Positions 1 through 4,762 of a stretch of DNA of 5,374 nt are shown here, piece by piece. Source of the stretch: Nitrososphaerota archaeon. Lineage in GTDB: Archaea > Thermoproteota > Nitrososphaeria > Nitrososphaerales > Nitrosopumilaceae. Below the pieces are notes generated by a model that did not search any database, was not told the DNA's origin, and was given only the letters and a program-made list of their open reading frames with translations. The DNA is taken from NCBI GenBank assembly GCA_028867395.1, contig JAGWGO010000120.1:1-5374 (forward strand), written 5' to 3'. Position numbers and translations under genes: made by a program. Position 1 is the stretch's first letter, and the number at the start of each line of letters is the position of its first letter.

Positions 1-622
1 GGCTTGTTGCCATCGGATACGCAGTTGTGCCGTCACATATTGCAATATAAGATGCCTCTACCCCGTCTATTCTCTCCTCAAGTATCACGCGAGCTCCTGC
101 AGGGCCAAACTCTCTTGCAACAAGTATTTTCTCTATTGCAGAGACTGCCTCTTTGGTATCATTGCATACTATAACGCCCTTTCCTGCAGCAAGCCCGTCA
201 GCTTTTACAACAAGGGGATACCCGACAGACCTTGCGTACTCTATTGCCTTTTTTGCATCATCAAAAATATCAAACCGTGCAGTAGGGATTCCGTTTCTTT
301 TCATGAAATTTTTTGCCCAGACCTTTGAGGACTCTAGCTTGGCAGCCTCTCTTGTTGGGCCAAATATCGGAAGGCCTTTCTCTGTAAATATATCAACGAT
401 TCCCATGGCAAGTGGGACCTCTGGGCCTACGACAGTAAGACAGTTGTTCTCAGAGGCAAACTTGGCAAGCTTTTCAATCTCTTCGACTTTGATGTCAACA
501 TTGTTTGTGGTGCCTCCGTTTCCTGGAGCATAATATACCTTTGAGACCTTTTTGCTTGAGGCAAGCTTCCACCCAAGTGCGTGCTCCCTGCCCCCAGAGC
601 CTACAATCAGAATGTTTTCCAA
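1..622 (-). CDS. purD: Phosphoribosylamine-glycine ligase (GAR synthetase), N-terminal half, partial
   Basis: Catalyses the ATP-dependent joining of glycine to 5-phosphoribosylamine, the second step of de novo purine synthesis, in the cytoplasm. The 207 visible residues open with the PurD nucleotide-fold motif GSGGREHALGWKL (8-20), followed by YAPGNGG (31-37), VGPEVPLAMGI (65-75), and the start of the ATP-grasp domain with GYPLVVKADGLAAGKGV (134-150). The segment EERIDGVEASYIAICDG (182-198) also fits the family. Full-length PurD is usually about 420-430 residues, so roughly half is present; the window edge cuts the rest and no frameshift is seen. The start is taken as TTG at 622-620: it is the only usual start codon between an in-frame TAA (631-629) and the conserved N-terminus, and a TATA-like box sits about 26 bases upstream, so the mRNA is probably leaderless. 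Recognition of the family is secure. Confidence 0.96.
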   Translation of the reverse strand, partial: MENILIVGSGGREHALGWKLASSKKVSKVYYAPGNGGTTNNVDIKVEEIEKLAKFASENNCLTVVGPEVPLAMGIVDIFTEKGLPIFGPTREAAKLESSKVWAKNFMKRNGIPTARFDIFDDAKKAIEYARSVGYPLVVKADGLAAGKGVIVCNDTKEAVSAIEKILVAREFGPAGARVILEERIDGVEASYIAICDGTTAYPMATS

Positions 623-643
623 CGAGATTTACTTTTGTGACTG

Positions 644-653
644 CTATAAAAGC
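644..653 (-). promoter_or_regulatory. TATA-like box of purD (leaderless promoter)
   Basis: On the minus strand the stretch reads GCTTTTATAG and is centred about 26 bases upstream of the purD TTG. That is the distance expected if transcription starts at or next to the start codon. No Shine-Dalgarno sequence lies between it and the TTG. The call rests on position and composition only. Confidence 0.55.
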
Positions 654-695
654 TGACCCCGAACAAGATTTTCTGGTTTTATCAATAAACAAGGC

Positions 696-713
696 CGCAT
701 AATTGATTATGCG
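696..713. repeat. 18-base palindrome with 8-base arms
   Basis: The arms CGCATAAT and ATTATGCG are exact reverse complements separated by two bases. The palindrome covers the TAA stop (709-707) of the HicB-like gene and ends about 45 bases upstream of the purD TATA box. Read on the minus strand it could form an RNA hairpin followed by GCCTTGTTTATTG, so it may be a 3' end signal for the HicB-like transcript. It could equally be an operator for purD. Confidence 0.6.
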
Positions 714-880
714 TGCAAGAATGAGATCAACCTCTCGCAAGAACAAAAAGACATGTTTTTCTTTAGTTCTTCGATTGTTTCACCTTCACTTATTGCACCA
801 GGCAGTTCAAGACATTGACCAGTATAGCCACCTTCTGGCGCCTTTTGAATTCGTATGGTAAACTTGTGTTTTTCTGCCAT
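707..880 (-). CDS. HicB-like (UPF0150) antitoxin-type protein, C-terminally short
   Basis: A 57-residue protein too short for many gene callers. Residues 5-43 match the HicB-like fold: a first strand HKFTIRIQKA, the GGYTGQCLELPGAIS core (17-31), then EGETIEELKKNM (32-43). HicB proteins usually neutralise HicA mRNA interferases, or stand alone as small RNase H-like-fold proteins. Relatives normally carry on from this point with an amphipathic helix and about 15-30 more residues. Here the helix is replaced by SFCSCERLISFLHA and a stop inside a palindrome, and neither alternative frame restores a HicB-like continuation. It may therefore be a truncated remnant. No HicA-like gene lies beside it. 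The ATG at 880 has a TATA-like GAAATATG about 24 bases upstream, and the FMN-protein gene ends 54 bases upstream, so it appears to be transcribed on its own. Confidence 0.72.
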   Translation of the reverse strand: MAEKHKFTIRIQKAPEGGYTGQCLELPGAISEGETIEELKKNMSFCSCERLISFLHA

Positions 881-899
881 GTATCATCTAAGGATTATG

Positions 900-909
900 T
901 CATATTTCA
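900..909 (-). promoter_or_regulatory. TATA-like box of the HicB-like gene
   Basis: The minus strand reads TGAAATATGA, centred about 24 bases upstream of the ATG at 880. This fits a leaderless archaeal promoter between the stop of the FMN-protein gene (935) and the HicB-like start. It is supported by position only. Confidence 0.4.
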
Positions 910-934
910 AGTTACTAGTGTAGAAATTGACAGA

Positions 935-1666
935 TTACCAATCCACCTCCTCAATAACTGACAAAGAAATATCTGGATATTTGGAATTATTCTGAAACCC
1001 CATCATTTGTATAACCTCGGTACAATGAATCCACGCCAACTCTTTTGTGATTTCATCGTCTAGCTTGTCCAATCCAGCAATGTTCAAAAGTTCCAATGTT
1101 CTTTTTGGTTTTTTTGCAGCCCTTTCCATTATTCTTGTTGCAATCCTAAGTTTGTCTTTTGGATCCCAATACTTGCCAAGTTTGTATTTTCCTGTCATTA
1201 CCTCTGGTTTTATCTTGATCAGTGCCACGCCACGAACAGTGGCCATCTCCCCCTCTAGTCTCTCATAACCTCCCTCAACCTGGTATTTTTCTATCAAGGC
1301 ATTCAATGCATCTGCTTTTTGTTTATTATCGGTCACAAGTTCAGCATGTCCTTTTATTACTATGCTGACATACAGCGTATCTGTAAGCGAAGCATCAGTT
1401 GGCGGCTCAAAAAAATACGAGGGTAAAAATGCCAATTCCTTGTCAACTTCAAAACCGCATTTTGGATTTGATTTTATGTTATCATACTTTTCACCTTTTG
1501 GAAAACCGTGAATGTAAATCATACCATCACAGTACACAAAATTCATTGGTGCAATAAACGGAAATCCATCTTTATCGATAGTTGTAAACCTGCCAACATG
1601 TTCTTTTTGTAGAAATTCTATAATTTTTTCTCTAGACTTAATTTTTGATCTCTCGCCAAAATTCAC
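935..1666 (-). CDS. FMN-binding split-barrel protein, pyridoxamine 5'-phosphate oxidase-like family
   Basis: A soluble protein of 243 residues. Residues 15-160 look like an FMN-binding split barrel of the pyridoxamine oxidase/NimA-like group: VGRFTTIDKDGFPFIAPMNF (24-43), a CDGMIYIHG strand pair (46-54), the helix GEKYDNIKSNPKCGFEVD (58-75), and the later strand SIVIKGHAELV (101-111). Members bind FMN or F420-like cofactors and act in varied redox reactions; the substrate cannot be read from sequence, and vitamin B6 synthesis should not be assumed. The extra C-terminal part (about 165-243), rich in charged residues and probably helical, makes it longer than NimA-type proteins. No signal peptide or membrane segment is seen. 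The start is GTG at 1666-1664: an in-frame TAA lies 18 bases upstream and no other usual start lies between. A TATA-like stretch lies about 23 bases before it. Confidence 0.82.
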   Translation of the reverse strand: MNFGERSKIKSREKIIEFLQKEHVGRFTTIDKDGFPFIAPMNFVYCDGMIYIHGFPKGEKYDNIKSNPKCGFEVDKELAFLPSYFFEPPTDASLTDTLYVSIVIKGHAELVTDNKQKADALNALIEKYQVEGGYERLEGEMATVRGVALIKIKPEVMTGKYKLGKYWDPKDKLRIATRIMERAAKKPKRTLELLNIAGLDKLDDEITKELAWIHCTEVIQMMGFQNNSKYPDISLSVIEEVDW

Positions 1667-1680
1667 AAAATATAACGTCT

Positions 1681-1692
1681 CTTAAAGTATAT
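1681..1692 (-). promoter_or_regulatory. TATA-like element of the FMN-protein gene
   Basis: The minus strand reads CATATACTTTAAG around 1693-1681, with the ATATACTT part about 23 bases upstream of the GTG at 1666. It forms the minus-facing half of a divergent promoter region with the gene that starts at 1803. Confidence 0.4.
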
Positions 1693-1772
1693 GAGATTTG
1701 GCTCTGCTGCAAACTCGGCTGATTTTATTATGATATAACACGGGGAATGTATGTCCTTTTTGGAAGCAACCT

Positions 1773-1780
1773 TGATAAAA
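1773..1780 (+). promoter_or_regulatory. TATA-like box of the 98-residue protein gene
   Basis: TGATAAAA is centred about 26 bases before the ATG at 1803, as expected for a leaderless archaeal mRNA. There is no Shine-Dalgarno sequence in the bases between it and the ATG. Confidence 0.5.
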
Positions 1781-1802
1781 CATCGCGTTACTCTCAAAAG
1801 AC

Positions 1803-2099
1803 ATGAACCAAATTGACTCTGCAAGGCAGGTCTATCTTTTTGTCCACGGAAGACGTGACCTTGAGCAAAAGGCGGTTGATGCCCTTGTATCAAATGGATT
1901 TTCAAAAGACAAGATAGTTTCAGCCAAGCCTGATGCGGTAGGCACTGAGGGTGATTACATGGCAATGCTCTGGATGCCCCCAAACCCTGACCACATCAAG
2001 ATTCAAAAGATAACAAAGGTCGAGCCTGTAAAACCAGAAGGCATGATTGGTTTGTGGAAGGGCGTCTCCAAAGAGGACCTCTTCACTGTAAAGCTGTGA
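1803..2099 (+). CDS. Hypothetical soluble protein, 98 residues
   Basis: I do not recognise this family. The protein is small, has no cysteine, signal peptide or membrane segment, and looks like an alpha/beta fold. It begins with a hydrophobic strand (QVYLFVHG, 9-16), then a charged helix (RRDLEQKAVDALVSNGF, 17-33), then the strand KIVSAKPDAV. The middle carries YMAMLWMPPNPDHIKI (52-67), rich in Met and Pro, and the end carries a lysine-rich KITKVEPVKPEGM stretch followed by GLWKGVSKEDLF. The strand-helix-strand start resembles small ferredoxin-like folds, but that is only a shape argument. The ATG at 1803 is supported by a TATA-like box about 26 bases upstream. The next gene starts 55 bases downstream with its own TATA-like sequence. 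Codon use (GCA, ATA, AAG and ACA common) resembles its neighbours, so it is probably a native gene. Confidence 0.8.
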   Translation: MNQIDSARQVYLFVHGRRDLEQKAVDALVSNGFSKDKIVSAKPDAVGTEGDYMAMLWMPPNPDHIKIQKITKVEPVKPEGMIGLWKGVSKEDLFTVKL

Positions 2100-2122
2100 C
2101 AAAATCACAAGTCCAGCAAAAT

Positions 2123-2130
2123 CTTTATTC
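2123..2130 (+). promoter_or_regulatory. TATA-like box of the small membrane protein gene
   Basis: CTTTATTC is centred about 28 bases before the TTG at 2155, inside the 55-base gap between the two genes. It supports the TTG as a leaderless start. Confidence 0.45.
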
Positions 2131-2154
2131 TTTCTTTGACATAATACAGTCAAG

Positions 2155-2385
2155 TTGCAAAGATTAGGCAAGATCTTTCTATTGTCAGGCGCACTACTTG
2201 GCGTAACAAGTGCACTTGGGCTCTTGCATGCCATCCTGCCAAGATTTATCCCATACATGCAAAATGCGCTCATAGTCCTTGGAATCCTTCTTGGAATAGT
2301 TGGAACATACATGTGGCTTAGCACTCGCAAAGCAGACGCGTTCTGGGAATTGGTAGAACAGAAAAAAGTTCTAAAACGTCCTTGA
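2155..2385 (+). CDS. Small membrane protein with two transmembrane helices
   Basis: A 76-residue protein with two hydrophobic segments, about residues 7-28 (IFLLSGALLGVTSALGLLHAI) and 37-55 (NALIVLGILLGIVGTYMWL). A short loop between them contains Pro and Arg (LPRFIPYMQ), and a basic C-terminal tail (RKADAFWELVEQKKVLKRP) follows. The positive-inside rule places both ends in the cytoplasm, giving a hairpin in the membrane. Both helices contain small-residue motifs (SGALLG, GILLG) of the kind used in helix packing. I do not recognise a family and infer no function. The start is TTG at 2155: an in-frame TGA ends 15 bases upstream, no ATG precedes the first helix, and a TATA-like box sits at the leaderless distance. 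A hairpin with a T run lies about 60 bases after the stop. Confidence 0.75.
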   Translation: MQRLGKIFLLSGALLGVTSALGLLHAILPRFIPYMQNALIVLGILLGIVGTYMWLSTRKADAFWELVEQKKVLKRP

Positions 2386-2447
2386 CCAAATCTTTCCATC
2401 ATACTGGAACCTCCCTCATTCCTCTCAAAATTTAGTAACACGTCCTT

Positions 2448-2467
2448 AAAGATCTGTCGATCTTTTT
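2448..2467 (+). terminator. Hairpin plus T run downstream of the membrane protein gene
   Basis: AAAGATC and GATCTTT are perfect 7-base arms around a TGTC loop, and the second arm runs into a five-T stretch. It lies 62 bases after the stop at 2385 on the same strand. Archaeal termination depends mainly on U-rich tracts, so the T run may matter more than the stem. Confidence 0.4.
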
Positions 2468-2488
2468 CTACGATAAAATCATCGGATC

Positions 2489-2513
2489 TTGCCAACTCGG
2501 GTCGACTTGACAA
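2489..2513. repeat. Imperfect 25-base dyad upstream of endonuclease V
   Basis: The half-sites follow TTGnCAAnTCG in inverted orientation about a centre at 2501, with 9 of 12 positions pairing. The dyad ends just before the likely TATA region (about 2516-2523) of the endonuclease V gene. That is a common place for an archaeal activator or repressor to bind. Operator function is inference. Confidence 0.4.
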
Positions 2514-2515
2514 AC

Positions 2516-2523
2516 GTTATCAA
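2516..2523 (+). promoter_or_regulatory. Possible TATA-like box of endonuclease V
   Basis: GTTATCAA is centred about 27 bases before the ATG at 2547. It is a weak match in composition, supported mainly by its distance and by the absence of a Shine-Dalgarno sequence. Confidence 0.3.
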
Positions 2524-2546
2524 TCATGGTCAAGAAAATTCTCTAA

Positions 2547-3161
2547 ATGACTCGTTATACTGACGCTGTTAAACTTCAGGAAAAACTTGCACCTATAGTC
2601 ATTACAAAGGACAAACTCAACAAGATACAAACAGTGTGCGGCGTTGATGTCTCCTACAAGAATAATGATGCATATGCTGCCGCAGTCATCATAGACGCAA
2701 AAACACTCGAGGTCATAAAACAAGTTAGAAAAAAGATCAAGGTAAAGACACCATATGTGCCAGGCTTGATGATGTTGCGGGAATCAAAGCCTGCCTTGTC
2801 TGCAATAAAATCATTAAAGCAGGATTTTGACCTGCTGCTAGTTGACGGAAACGGCAGGCTGCATCCACGCAAATGCGGTCTTGCATGCTATCTTGGAATC
2901 ATTCTTGACAAGCCCACAATTGGCATTGCAAAAAGCCTTCTCGGTGGCAAGATATCAGGCAGTTCTGTGATACTCTATGATGAGATATTAGGTGGCATAA
3001 TTGAAAAGAAAGGAAAAAAGATCTTTGTAAGCGTAGGCCACAAGATCAGCTTAAAGACTGCACTAAAGATAACAGGATCGCTTGTCAAAGAAGGGCAATG
3101 GCTGCCAGAGCCTTTGCGGCTTGCAGATAGGCTATCAAAAGATCGAACGGAAATATCTTAA
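2547..3161 (+). CDS. nfi: Endonuclease V (deoxyinosine 3'-endonuclease)
   Basis: Cleaves DNA (in some relatives RNA) at the second phosphodiester bond 3' to a deaminated adenine (inosine), starting repair; it needs Mg2+ and acts in the cytoplasm on the chromosome. The family motifs and catalytic residues are all present: GVDVSY with metal-binding Asp34, PYVPGLMMLRE with wedge Tyr70 and Glu79, LLLVDGNGRLHPRKCGLA with Asp100 and His106, and KPTIGIAKSLL with Lys129. These correspond to D43, Y80, E89, D110, H116 and K139 of the Thermotoga enzyme. The C-terminal PLRLADRLS (189-197) is also typical. At 204 residues it is slightly shorter than bacterial homologues, with no domain missing. The ATG at 2547 is the start: an ATG 21 bases upstream in the same frame meets a stop directly before it. 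The gene stands alone, with a hairpin 3' of it and a dyad 5' of it. Confidence 0.95.
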   Translation: MTRYTDAVKLQEKLAPIVITKDKLNKIQTVCGVDVSYKNNDAYAAAVIIDAKTLEVIKQVRKKIKVKTPYVPGLMMLRESKPALSAIKSLKQDFDLLLVDGNGRLHPRKCGLACYLGIILDKPTIGIAKSLLGGKISGSSVILYDEILGGIIEKKGKKIFVSVGHKISLKTALKITGSLVKEGQWLPEPLRLADRLSKDRTEIS

Positions 3162-3174
3162 TGAGAAATAGTCT

Positions 3175-3192
3175 AAAACCGATTTTGGTTTT
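3175..3192 (+). terminator. Hairpin after endonuclease V
   Basis: AAAACC and GGTTTT form a 6-base stem around GATTTT, starting 13 bases after the stop. U-rich stretches follow (GGTTTTG, then AGTTTTTG near 3201). This fits a U-rich archaeal 3' end. The short stem makes the call tentative. Confidence 0.35.
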
Positions 3193-3278
3193 GTCATACC
3201 AGTTTTTGTGTAGGCAGATACAGATTGATAATAATATAACCTAGACCTTTTTTCTCAAATTATACAATTTGCACTTGC

Positions 3279-3578
3279 TTGGAAACAAGGATTAGAGGAA
3301 CACCAAAATTTGTAAAATTTTACAACGATTTGCCAAAAATTAGTGATCTTTATCGGGAAATAGATAGCGCTTTAGACATGATAAAAGAAGACAGTGAGTG
3401 CGGAGATAAAATCCAGAGGCAATATCTTCTGCCTTCTTTGTATCCATATTATGAAATGTCACACCCACACGTAAGCTGCACAAGACTAGAATTTAATTTC
3501 CTATGTAAGTATGATATAGAAGATCATATCACTTTGTGCCTAATCAAAACCACAGATATTTTTGCAACAATATTTTGA
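3279..3578 (+). CDS. Hypothetical protein, possibly RelE/ParE toxin-like
   Basis: A 99-residue soluble protein. The first half, TPKFVKFYNDLPKISDLYREIDSALDMIKEDSECGDKI (positions 8-45), resembles the two helices and GxxI turn of RelE/ParE-type mRNA interferases, and PSLYPYY (52-58) recalls the P-x-Y-Y segment of an archaeal subgroup. Such toxins normally continue with a strand pair containing YRL and WRLxYT and end in HKDYxxxF. Here the end reads TRLEFNFLCKYD, HITLCLI and TTDIFATIF, so the key strand residues are not clear. It may be a divergent member, an inactive one, or something else. No antitoxin gene is adjacent on either side. The start is TTG at 3279, the only usual start before the conserved part. 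No well-placed TATA box is obvious; AT-rich DNA lies at 3228-3270. The stop is 9 bases from the 3' end of the convergent SWIM gene. Confidence 0.6.
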   Translation: METRIRGTPKFVKFYNDLPKISDLYREIDSALDMIKEDSECGDKIQRQYLLPSLYPYYEMSHPHVSCTRLEFNFLCKYDIEDHITLCLIKTTDIFATIF

Positions 3579-3587
3579 ATCCAAAAC

Positions 3588-3890
3588 TCACATCAAGTCT
3601 TTAACCAAAGCCCTAATGAAGATCTCAAACTCAGAGTCTGAGAACTTTACAGTCTCTACTTTTCCTTGCTCTTTTGCAGTCCGCACAGCCTTGAGGTGAT
3701 AGCACTCTCCCCCAGCAGTCATTGCCTTGTAGTAATAGTCGGCGCACGAGCAAAACGGAAGATCAGGATCAAGCCAGTGCTCGTTTTCCTTTCCAACCAC
3801 AGTCCAGATTGTTCTGCCGCTAGGCTCAAAATAATGCAGCTTGACTCCCATTGATGACACAACTGAATCAACGTCGCCGCGGCCTTTCAC
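3588..3890 (-). CDS. Small SWIM zinc-finger protein
   Basis: A 100-residue protein whose core is a SWIM zinc-binding motif, CxC-x(n)-CxH, made of Cys47, Cys49, Cys63 and His65 (FCSCADYYY...GGECYHLKAV). The preceding strands (VKLHYFEP, RTIWTVVGK) and the WLDPDLP stretch before the first Cys fit stand-alone SWIM proteins. SWIM domains bind DNA or proteins; small stand-alone members include the Sws1/Shu2 recombination accessory factors, whose relatives exist in archaea. A recombination role here is inference. The tail (80-100) is an acidic-hydrophobic helix. The start is GTG at 3890: an in-frame TAA lies six bases upstream of it, and a TATA-like box is 27 bases upstream. ATG at residue 14 is an alternative. 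It is divergent from the phosphoesterase gene, with 35 bases between the two starts, and convergent with the gene ending at 3578. Confidence 0.85.
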   Translation of the reverse strand: MKGRGDVDSVVSSMGVKLHYFEPSGRTIWTVVGKENEHWLDPDLPFCSCADYYYKAMTAGGECYHLKAVRTAKEQGKVETVKFSDSEFEIFIRALVKDLM

Positions 3891-3892
3891 AA

Positions 3893-3903
3893 GAATTTAA
3901 TTC
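3893..3903 (+). promoter_or_regulatory. TATA-like box of the metallophosphoesterase
   Basis: GAATTTAATTC is centred about 28 bases before the ATG at 3926. It is almost palindromic and lies directly beside the start of the divergent SWIM gene (GTG at 3890). This spacing selects 3926 over in-frame starts further upstream (from 3851), which lie inside the SWIM gene. Confidence 0.6.
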
Positions 3904-3911
3904 AAAACCAG

Positions 3912-3921
3912 ATGTATTATC
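3912..3921 (-). promoter_or_regulatory. TATA-like box of the SWIM gene
   Basis: The minus strand reads GATAATACAT, with GATAATAC centred 27 bases upstream of the GTG at 3890. It sits between the phosphoesterase TATA box and start codon, so the two divergent promoters overlap. Confidence 0.5.
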
Positions 3922-3925
3922 TTTG

Positions 3926-4675
3926 ATGGTGACAACAAGGCTTGTCCAGTCGCAACCTGCACTCATACTTGAGAACAAGAAGCGCTACCTAGTGGTAACA
4001 GACCTGCACATCGGGTTTGAGTCAAAGCTTGTGGCAAACGACATCCACGTCAACCCAAGGGATATCATCTCAGAGACAGTCCGAGAGCTGCAAAAGATAA
4101 TCAATGTACAAAAACCAGACGTACTGATACTTTTAGGAGATGTCAAGTCAGGCATCGAGTCAATATCAAAGATAGAGTGGGCAACAGTCCCGCTCTTTTT
4201 TGAGATTGGAAAAAAAATAGAGACTGTCGTGATACCAGGAAACCACGACGGCAACATACAAAAGCTTGCGCCAGACTGGATATCAGTTACAAGCTCATCA
4301 GGGCTGGTCGTAGATGACATTTTATTGACGCATGGCCATGTGATGCCCTCAGAGAACCTCTCTCACATAAATAAGATCATCATGGGCCATGTGCACCCAG
4401 TCTACTTTTCGGAAGGCTCTGTCCTTGACGGACAGAGAGTCTGGGTCTCAATAAAGTCAGACAAGTCAAAGATATTTCCATCAAGTCATGGCAAGATTGA
4501 GATAACGATAATTCCGTCATTTAACAGGTACTTTTATGCGACATACAAGAAGAACCACAAGAGGTCAATCTCTCCAATAATTGAGGCAGTAAAGGAAGAA
4601 CCCAACTCTGCCAAGATTGCAACGCTTGACGGTTCTATAATTGGAAACGAGTCTATGCTGTCAGCAGTGCTCTAG
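3926..4675 (+). CDS. SbcD-like / ICC-like metallophosphoesterase
   Basis: A calcineurin-fold phosphoesterase of 249 residues. The di-metal site motifs are all visible in order: DLH (Asp26, His28), LLGDV (Asp72), GNHDG (Asn106, His107), THGH (His136, His138) and GHVHP (His155, His157). The HIGFE continuation after DLH and the overall length fit the archaeal SbcD-related group (COG1407, ICC-like phosphoesterase), whose bacterial relatives are often found with Lhr-type helicases or DNA ligase in DNA repair clusters. The exact substrate (nucleic acid end, cyclic nucleotide or other phosphodiester) is unknown. The C-terminus (about 195-249) is an appendage after the catalytic fold, including the basic stretch YKKNHKR. 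ATG at 3926 is chosen because it gives the VVTDLHIG strand a normal lead-in, has a TATA box 28 bases upstream, and avoids overlap with the divergent SWIM gene. No helicase or ligase is beside it here. Confidence 0.9.
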   Translation: MVTTRLVQSQPALILENKKRYLVVTDLHIGFESKLVANDIHVNPRDIISETVRELQKIINVQKPDVLILLGDVKSGIESISKIEWATVPLFFEIGKKIETVVIPGNHDGNIQKLAPDWISVTSSSGLVVDDILLTHGHVMPSENLSHINKIIMGHVHPVYFSEGSVLDGQRVWVSIKSDKSKIFPSSHGKIEITIIPSFNRYFYATYKKNHKRSISPIIEAVKEEPNSAKIATLDGSIIGNESMLSAVL

Positions 4676-4697
4676 ATTTCCTGCATACAATAAGGCT

Positions 4698-4727
4698 GGC
4701 TTAACAAAGTTCACGAACTTGGTTGCC
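4698..4727. repeat. Interrupted inverted repeat between the phosphoesterase and the next ORF
   Basis: The core arms AACaAAGTTC (4703-4712) and GAACTTgGTT (4715-4724) pair at 9 of 10 positions around a two-base centre. GGC and GCC flank them and extend the pairing across a two-T bulge. It begins 23 bases after the phosphoesterase stop and is followed by a T-rich stretch (4731-4743). It could be a 3' end hairpin or, since it lies just upstream of a TATA box, an operator. Confidence 0.6.
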
Positions 4728-4732
4728 GAAAT

Positions 4733-4743
4733 ATTTTATTTTA
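4733..4743 (+). promoter_or_regulatory. TATA-like box of the small ORF at 4763
   Basis: TTTTATTTTA (4734-4743) is centred about 25 bases before the ATG at 4763. It is one of the most A/T-rich elements in the window at the leaderless distance. The same T run could instead serve as the terminator of the phosphoesterase gene. Confidence 0.45.
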
Positions 4744-4762
4744 AAATCCCGAAAATATCATC

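Noticed and set aside
153..533. Plus-strand open frame of 126 codons at the left end.
   Set aside because: It is antisense to purD, whose minus-strand translation carries the full set of conserved motifs.
697..712. Palindrome considered as an attachment site or transposon end.
   Set aside because: No second copy, target duplication or mobile-element gene was seen in the window.
495..746. Minus-strand open frame of 83 codons spanning the purD start.
   Set aside because: It overlaps purD in another frame. I checked whether its start could be the lost C-terminus of the HicB-like protein by frameshift, but the residues do not resemble a HicB helix.
1920..2513. Long open frame on the minus strand (197 codons) whose first 43 residues, before it enters the membrane-protein gene, look protein-like.
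   Set aside because: Most of it is antisense to the 98-residue and membrane-protein genes, which have their own promoters and better composition. The first part overlaps the hairpin and dyad near endonuclease V and matches no family I recognise.
3851..3925. N-terminal extension of the metallophosphoesterase from an upstream in-frame ATG.
   Set aside because: It would overlap the SWIM gene on the other strand and pass over the TATA box that fits the ATG at 3926. The extension (QLNQRRRGLSQEF) is unlike the family's N-terminus.
3985..4320. Minus-strand open frame of 111 codons.
   Set aside because: It is antisense to the metallophosphoesterase catalytic core and is Ser/Thr-rich, as expected of a shadow frame.
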